A DNA stretch of 9,634 nucleotides, taken from an uncultured Selenomonadaceae bacterium (GTDB lineage: Bacteria; Bacillota; Negativicutes; Selenomonadales; Selenomonadaceae). Shown here in pieces: positions 5,349 to 9,634 of the stretch. A program made the position numbers and the translations under genes. Location: positions 1-9,634 of the forward strand of contig CAJODU010000064.1 in assembly GCA_905233325.1 (NCBI GenBank). Reading direction: 5' to 3'. How positions within the stretch are numbered: the stretch's first letter is position 1; every line of letters starts with the position of its first letter. Below the pieces are notes generated by a model. That model was not told the DNA's origin and ran no database searches. It saw only the letters and a list, made by a program, of their open reading frames with translations.

Positions 5349-6590
5349 ATGGCTAAATTGGGACGCCCTATTATTGAAATACTTTTTAAAACAAAGTCCA
5401 CAACAGCTATCACTCGAAGTGGACGCGGCGTCGGTGCAATGATTCTTAATGATGAGAACGCTGCAACTGATAAAGTTACGACTTATACTATTACCGATGA
5501 ATCTGAAATTCCAACAGATAACCTCAGTGATAAGAGCGTAGACTTAATCAAGAAAGCATTGCTCGGTACACCAGCAAAATTGTTTGTTTATGTTATTCCG
5601 CCGAGAACAACAACTGTAGATGTTGCAGATGGCAGTGATAGTACAGATACAACAATAGTAGTACCGTACACGCCGGTTGAAGTAGAATCAACAATCAAAC
5701 AGGCAGACGCTTTGAAAAATGCTTCTACACTGAAATTTAACTACATTGCACACCCGACAGGCAATACTCAAGACCAAGAAGATTTGGCAAGTTGGGTCAA
5801 GTCTCAGCGTAAAAATAAACATAGAACAATTAAAGGCATTGTTGCTAATGTTGACGCTGATTCTTACGGTGTTATCAATCTTACGACAGGTAACATTCGT
5901 GTTGTTAATTCAGAGTACACTGACGCATTAATTGCAGCAGAAGGTATAGCTGAGGCTGTGCCTGACACCATTCCGCAATACATCACTTATACGGCGGCAG
6001 AATACACGGCAAGAATTTTAGGAGCTGCTTGTGGCATTTCTCTTGACAGAAGTTTGACTTACTATGAATTAAGTGAGGTCGTTGATTGTGATGTCTATGA
6101 CGATGTAGACGAGCATATCGACAATGGTGAACTTTGCTTGATTGATGAAGGTGATGGCAATGGTGTTAAGATTGCACGCGGCTGTAATTCACTTCATACC
6201 TTTACGACTGATGTTGGTCAAGACTTCCGCTTTATCAAGATTGTCGAAACAATCGACCTCATTACAGATGATATTCGCGAAACTTTCCGTTCTGAATATC
6301 TTGGTAAAGTCTTAAATGACTATGACCATAAGATGTTGTTCATTGCAGCGATTCTTGTATATTTTGAGGCACTCAAAGGCAATATTCTTGATAGCTCCGC
6401 AACTGCTATTAACACTGTTGATATTGATGTTGAAGAAAACAAGAATTATGCAAAGCTCAAAGGGCGTGACACAACTGAGATGAGTGAGCAGGAAATCAGA
6501 GAGTTCAACACCGGCACAAATGTATTTCTTGATGGAAGTATTACGCCGGTAAATGCTATGGAAGATTTGCACGTCCAATTTGTGCTTTAA
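5349..6590 (+). CDS. Contractile tail sheath protein (XkdK-like)
   Basis: This 413-residue protein polymerises around the tail tube and contracts at injection. It marks the phage as myovirus-like. Family features are the start MAKLGRPIIEILFKTKSTTAITRSGRG, with VGAMILND after it (residues 1-36), and a beta-rich N-terminal domain with a Thr/Asp-rich loop (GSDSTDTT, about 94-101). Next is the Rossmann-like central region (LKFNYIAHPTG, IKGIVANVDADSYGVINLTTG), ARILGAACGISLDRSLTYYEL (about 218-238), and the C-terminal sheath domain with FRFIKIVETIDLITDDIRETFRS. The last part includes an FNTGTNVFLDGSITPVNAMEDLHV segment. Length and layout match the phage tail sheath family used by PBSX (XkdK). The start is chosen for its GGAGG site. 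Confidence 0.95.
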   Translation: MAKLGRPIIEILFKTKSTTAITRSGRGVGAMILNDENAATDKVTTYTITDESEIPTDNLSDKSVDLIKKALLGTPAKLFVYVIPPRTTTVDVADGSDSTDTTIVVPYTPVEVESTIKQADALKNASTLKFNYIAHPTGNTQDQEDLASWVKSQRKNKHRTIKGIVANVDADSYGVINLTTGNIRVVNSEYTDALIAAEGIAEAVPDTIPQYITYTAAEYTARILGAACGISLDRSLTYYELSEVVDCDVYDDVDEHIDNGELCLIDEGDGNGVKIARGCNSLHTFTTDVGQDFRFIKIVETIDLITDDIRETFRSEYLGKVLNDYDHKMLFIAAILVYFEALKGNILDSSATAINTVDIDVEENKNYAKLKGRDTTEMSEQEIREFNTGTNVFLDGSITPVNAMEDLHVQFVL

Positions 6591-6607
6591 GAATGAGGTG
6601 AGCAGAA

Positions 6608-7123
6608 ATGGCAAAATTGAAAACATTAAATCCGCTGGTAATCGCAAAATTTGATATTCAAAGATTTGCAAGAGACCCAGAAGACGTAACATATCGTGGA
6701 CGCCGTAGGTGGTCAGGTAATCATGGTATGGTGTGGATTAACGGAGAGAAAATTTTTGAGCATAAGAGTTTTGAGGCAAAAGTAGTCATTAATGATGAAG
6801 ATATTCCAATCGGTAACTCAGTGGATAGAAAAGTGGTCGGATTGGCTGGTGAAGGTGAAATCGTCATAGTCAATGTGTTTAACAGAGGATTCCAAGAATA
6901 TCTTGAGGAGCAAAAAGCCGGTCACGACCCACGCTTTACGATTGTTGGTAAACATGAAGACCCAGATATGCTGAACGCTGGCAAAGAGCGTATCTGCATA
7001 GATAACGTGTGGTTTGAAGAGCTTGTACTAATGCAGTTTGAAAAGGGAACTGTTCGTGAGACCACAATCCCATTTGGATTTACACCAGAAGACGCCTCAT
7101 ATCTTGAAACTGTGGAACTTTAA
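6608..7123 (+). CDS. Tail tube protein (XkdM-like, DUF2001) with FDIQRFA leader
   Basis: This 171-residue protein forms the inner tube. From about residue 36 it follows the XkdM pattern: SGNHGMVWINGEKIFEHKSF, EAKVVINDEDIPIGN, then GLAGEGEIVIVNVFNRGFQEYLEE. HDPRFTIVGKHEDP and RICIDNVWFEELVLMQFEKG follow, ending with a 'TTIPFGFTPEDASYLE' segment. PBSX XkdM is about 147 residues and begins almost at the 'GKEGRLYLDGEEM' region. Here there is an extra 30-residue leader containing FDIQRFA (15-21) and basic residues (RGRRRW, 30-35). The ATG at 6608 has GAGGTGAG upstream, and no closer in-frame ATG precedes the tube domain except one at residue 41, inside it. The leader is therefore likely translated. 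Confidence 0.9.
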   Translation: MAKLKTLNPLVIAKFDIQRFARDPEDVTYRGRRRWSGNHGMVWINGEKIFEHKSFEAKVVINDEDIPIGNSVDRKVVGLAGEGEIVIVNVFNRGFQEYLEEQKAGHDPRFTIVGKHEDPDMLNAGKERICIDNVWFEELVLMQFEKGTVRETTIPFGFTPEDASYLETVEL

Positions 7124-7142
7124 TTGAAGGAGAATAACTACA

Positions 7143-7517
7143 ATGGCAGTAACAATAGCTGATTTGATTGCTCAACGCGAGCAGATTAAAAATAAGAGGA
7201 AGAATACCTACGATTTGGAAACTTCAATCGGTACAATTACGGTTAAACAACCGACAGCAAAAATGATTGAAGAGAACTTAAAAATTGAAGGCGGTGGTCG
7301 TCAAAGCGACATCGAATTGATTTTTGACTGCGTTATTAATCCGAATCTTAAAGATAAAGATTTGCAGCAAGCATATGGTTGTACTGCACCTTCAGATATT
7401 GTTCCTATGCTCTTTCAGACAGGAGAGATTGGCGCAATCGCAGCAGCAATTATGCGCTGTGCAGGTTACGGCAAGTCGATTGAATATAAGATTCACGAAG
7501 AAGTAAAAAACTCCTAA
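7143..7517 (+). CDS. Tail assembly chaperone, short form (XkdN-like)
   Basis: The 124-residue product matches the PBSX XkdN-like tail assembly chaperone family. An N-terminal helix (IADLIAQREQIKNKRK) is followed by a beta-hairpin (YDLETSIGTITVKQPTAKM), GGRQSDIELIFDCVINPNL and LQQAYGCTAPSDIVPMLF. It ends in a helix with EIGAIAAAIMRCAGYG. It would bind the tape measure and recruit tube subunits. AAGGAGA, about 9 bases upstream, is the ribosome binding site. The last codons contain A AAA AAC (7505-7511) in the correct phase, and the zero frame stops two codons later. This is typical of the lambda G/GT arrangement: most ribosomes stop here and a minority shift into the -1 frame. Confidence 0.92.
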   Translation: MAVTIADLIAQREQIKNKRKNTYDLETSIGTITVKQPTAKMIEENLKIEGGGRQSDIELIFDCVINPNLKDKDLQQAYGCTAPSDIVPMLFQTGEIGAIAAAIMRCAGYGKSIEYKIHEEVKNS

Positions 7518-7711
7518 AGGAAGATTGGAGGGCTGCTACGGCAGCTTATTTCAGTCTTAGAGGTCTAAAAGTCAGTGACTTCTTGAATATGTCAAAGTCA
7601 GACCAACTTTTTTATCACGTAGTAATGGAAGAGGAAGAAAAACGCAGAAATAAAGAATTAAAGTCCATAATTCAAGTTATTGCAAAAATACACGGAGCGA
7701 AAGTGAGGTGA
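7143..7711 (+). CDS. Tail assembly chaperone, frameshifted long form (189 aa)
   Basis: A -1 shift at 7505-7511 joins the first 123 residues of the chaperone to 66 more read from CTC 7511 to TGA 7709-7711. The extension begins LLKEDWRAATAAYFSLRGLK and continues VSDFLNMSKSDQLFYHVVME. It ends with a charged helix (EEEEKRRNKELKSI) and KIHGAKVR. The 'W..A..AYF....L...DFLNMS' pattern resembles the small second chaperone frame found in other Firmicutes tail clusters, which I take as the T part of the G/GT pair. No start codon with a ribosome binding site serves this frame alone, and it begins right at the slippery site, supporting frameshifting over a separate gene. The stop is 5 bases before the tape measure ATG. 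In the lambda model the long form links tape measure and tube. Confidence 0.8.
7505..7511 (+). promoter_or_regulatory. -1 ribosomal frameshift slippery heptamer A AAA AAC
   Basis: The zero-frame reading is gtA AAA AAC TCC TAA, exactly the X XXY YYZ form that allows both tRNAs to slip back one base. A small hairpin, GCTGC (7532-7536) with GCAGC (7541-7545), has a stable C(UACG)G loop and lies about 20 bases 3' of the heptamer, farther than the usual 5-9. Whether it stimulates slippage is uncertain. The -1 frame is open for 66 further codons with protein-like sequence. Confidence 0.85.
7532..7545 (+). other. Small RNA hairpin with UACG tetraloop
   Basis: GCTGC, TACG and GCAGC form a 5-bp stem closed by C-G around a UNCG-type loop, extendable by two G-U pairs. 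It is inside the frameshift extension, downstream of the slippery site. It is not a terminator, as no T tract follows. Confidence 0.35.
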
Positions 7712-7716
7712 GATAG

Positions 7717-8382
7717 ATGGCGGAAGGTGTCGGAGCTGTAGGTGGCGCAGGTAGTAATTTTGTATTGAGTGCAAAATTGGAATTGCAAGACCAGATGAGC
7801 GGCAAATTGCGAAATGCAGCGTCACAGTTAAAATCAATAGACAGCGCAGTTTCAAAACTTGGTAATCGCGGTGAAGTTGCGAGACTTGCAAAACAGTTTG
7901 ATTCACTTAATGATTTACGAAAGCAGGTAGACCAATTCAAGCAGTTGAAGAGGTCGGTATCTGCAACACAGCAAGCATATAATCAAGCTAATGCGAGTAC
8001 AGCACAATTAGCGAGACAGTATAAAGACGGACAATCAGCGGTATCACAATTAAAGGCTAAACACGATGAACTGAAAAGCACTTTTGATAAGTCACAAGCC
8101 GCCACTACTCAGCTCAAATCGAAACTCGGTGATTTAAAGTCAGAAGCTCAAAAGATTAAAGGCAGTGGTGCTACTGAACAGTATCAAAAGTTGCAGAATC
8201 AGATAAAAGCGACTTCGGCAGAATTAAAAGCCAGTCAAACGATGACACGCAGCACGGGTGCAGAACTTAAATCACTTGCAAATGGTGTTAAACAGGCGCA
8301 GGGCGAGTTAAACAATATTGGTAAGGCTTTCGAGCAGTCGAACAGTCGAAAGCTAAAGCTGCGCAACTTAAACGAGAATTGA
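7717..8382 (+). pseudogene. Tape measure protein, N-terminal fragment (frameshifted, 221 aa)
   Basis: The gene starts at ATG 7717 with GAGGTGAG before it, 5 bases after the chaperone extension. A Gly/Ala start (MAEGVGAVGGAGSNFVLSAK) is followed by long helical coiled coil. The coiled coil contains repeated patterns such as QLARQYKDGQSAVSQLKAKHDELK and KLGDLKSEAQKIK, as in the N-terminal part of tape measures. Residues 1-208 read as tape measure. From residue 209 the frame is wrong, giving 13 unrelated residues (NSRKLKLRNLNEN) before TGA 8380-8382. The cause is the tandem CAGTCGAA duplication at 8335-8350. The stop overlaps a TTG (8379-8381) in the downstream frame, so limited reinitiation cannot be excluded. 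The 221-aa product lacks the conserved TP901 domain and should not work as a ruler. Confidence 0.85.
8335..8350 (+). repeat. 8-bp tandem duplication CAGTCGAA x2 breaking the tape measure frame
   Basis: CAGTCGAA occurs at 8335-8342 and again immediately at 8343-8350. With a single copy the codons read gag cag tcg aaa gct, giving FEQSKAKAAQ, continuous with coiled coil on both sides. With two copies the frame shifts and stops 32 bases later. Confidence 0.9.
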
Positions 8383-9634
8383 AAACTCAGCAACCTGCAC
8401 TTAGCCAAATGCAACAAAATTTAGCAGCTCAAGGCTTTAACACTAAAAATTTTGTTCAAAGTGAAATACAACTTAGGCGACAAATGGAATCAGCGGCGCA
8501 GAAGTTGAGAATCGAGCAAAAGCAGCAACACCTTAAAGACGCTATGGCACAAGTTGGAATGGGTCAGAATCAGATTAAGCCTATTCAAGTCAATGTCAGT
8601 GGTAATGCCAATTCACAGCTTGGAAAAATCAAGAAAGAATTGCAGACACTTACGGGCAAGGCGTGGAATGTAGCGGTTAATGCCAAAAATGCAATCGGCG
8701 GAAAAGCTAATGAGCTGATGAATGGTGCAGCGATGGGCATGGGCGGTCAAGTTATGGGTATTGCAGGGCTTGGTTATGGTATAGCGGACGCTGTTAATAC
8801 TTACAAAGAATTTGAGTACCAAATGGCGACTGTCAAGGCTATTACCGGCGCGAATGCTGATGAGTTTGCAGTTTTAACGAAACGTGCTAAAGAACTTGGT
8901 GCAACCACAATGTTCAAAGCCTCCGAAGTTGGAAAAGCTGAAGAATATATGGGAATGGCTGGTTGGAAGACGCCTCAGATAGAAGCAGGACTTCCTGCTG
9001 TTCTCAATTTAGCAGCAGCTTCTGGTGAAGAACTTGCAAGAGTTTCGGATATTGTAACCGATTCAATGACAGCGTTTGGACTTAAAGCCACTGATATTGT
9101 AACAACTGCTGATGGCAAGATAGTGAAAGCTACAGACCATTTTGCAGATGTATTTGCGGCACTTGCGACTAATGCCAACACTACTGTTGGTATGGCTGGC
9201 GAGACCTCAAAGTATAGTGCAGCCGTTGTTGGTTCTTTATATGCTTCTCAGTCAGTTGATGACAAAATGAGGGCAGTTGAAGATTGGGCTGTAATTACTG
9301 GTATTATGGCAAATGCCGGAATTAAAGGTTCAATGTCAGGAACTGCACAAAGGTCTATGCTTACAAGACTAGCGGCAATGCAACAAAATGCAAATGCAGC
9401 TCGTGAATCATTAGGCGTTGATTTTACGTATCAACAAGATGAAGTGGATGAAAACACAGGCGAAATTTACAAAGCAGGACAGACACGCAGACTTCGCGAT
9501 GTGCTTGGCGATATGCGGTCACGTTTTCAAGGTGATTTTAATCCAGAACAATTACTTGATATGACTGAACGTCTTGAAGGAAAAGAGTTTACAAAACAGC
9601 AACGCATAAAATTAAGTAGAATGATTGAAGATGT
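8343..9634 (+). pseudogene. Tape measure protein, TP901 family, downstream part (runs off the window)
   Basis: The frame is open from 8325 to the right edge, and the tape measure sequence resumes at CAG 8343. It gives about 430 residues here: coiled coil (KAKAAQLKRELKTQQPALSQ, then NTKNFVQSEIQLRRQMES), then a Gly/Ala-rich hydrophobic helix (MGMGGQVMGIAGLGYGIADA). The conserved TP901 core follows: FEYQMATVKAITGANADEF, LTKRAKELGATTMFKASEVG, EEYMGMAGWKTPQIEAGLPA, SDIVTDSMTAFGL. These are hallmarks of the TP901-type tail tape measure family. The C-terminal part is outside the window. No good initiation site serves this frame: TTG 8379 and ATG 8409 lack clear ribosome binding sites. The coding sequence after the break shows no further stops or decay, so the break looks recent or the gene is still used by some bypass. 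Confidence 0.9.

Noticed and set aside
8335..8382. Programmed frameshift explaining the tape measure split
   Set aside because: There is no X XXY YYZ heptamer at the break, and the exact tandem 8-mer explains the shift completely. A mutation or artefact is the simpler reading.
1..9634. tRNA genes, CRISPR arrays, insertion sequences, attachment sites
   Set aside because: No cloverleaf-like sequence, regularly spaced repeats, transposase-like frame or integrase/att context was seen. The window is filled with structural genes.

Overview
This window looks like the head-to-tail structural module of a contractile-tailed (myovirus-type) prophage or phage. Every gene lies on the + strand, tightly packed and mostly translationally coupled. 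The tail genes follow the order of the Bacillus PBSX/skin element family: tail-terminator-like protein, sheath (XkdK type), tube (XkdM type), assembly chaperone (XkdN type), TP901-type tape measure. The AT-rich composition, strong AGGAGG-type ribosome binding sites and these gene families point to a Firmicutes host. The peptide FDIQRFA at the N-termini of two structural proteins suggests, from memory and only weakly, a Negativicutes (Selenomonas-like) gut or rumen bacterium.

Layout. 2-181: 3' end of an unidentified gene. 217-242: intrinsic terminator. 268-1511: three small unrecognised genes of 66, 241 and 85 aa. 1504-3337: head module of scaffold, a DUF4406 nucleoside-deoxyribosyltransferase-like protein and an HK97-fold major capsid protein. 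3355-5347: neck and connector genes, including a 25-aa membrane microprotein that is easily missed. 5349-7123: sheath and tube. 7143-7711: tail assembly chaperone with a classic A AAA AAC slippery site and a -1 frame extension. 7717-9634: tape measure gene, running off the window.

How they work together. The scaffold directs assembly of the capsid protein. The connector, head-closure, HK97 gp10-like and terminator-like proteins build the neck and cap the tail. The tape measure sets tail length, with the two chaperone isoforms coating it. The tube polymerises around the tape measure and the sheath around the tube.

Most notable points: (1) the tape measure reading frame is broken by an exact 8-bp tandem duplication, CAGTCGAA x2 at 8335-8350, and removing one copy restores a continuous frame; (2) the chaperone frameshift yields a 189-aa fusion; (3) FDIQRFA occurs near the N-terminus of both the scaffold and the tail tube, nearly identical at DNA level; (4) the 25-aa membrane peptide is coupled on both sides by overlapping stop/start codons; (5) the connector gene has no ATG in the expected place. 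If the duplication is real, the element is probably defective for making tails unless a ribosome bypasses it.
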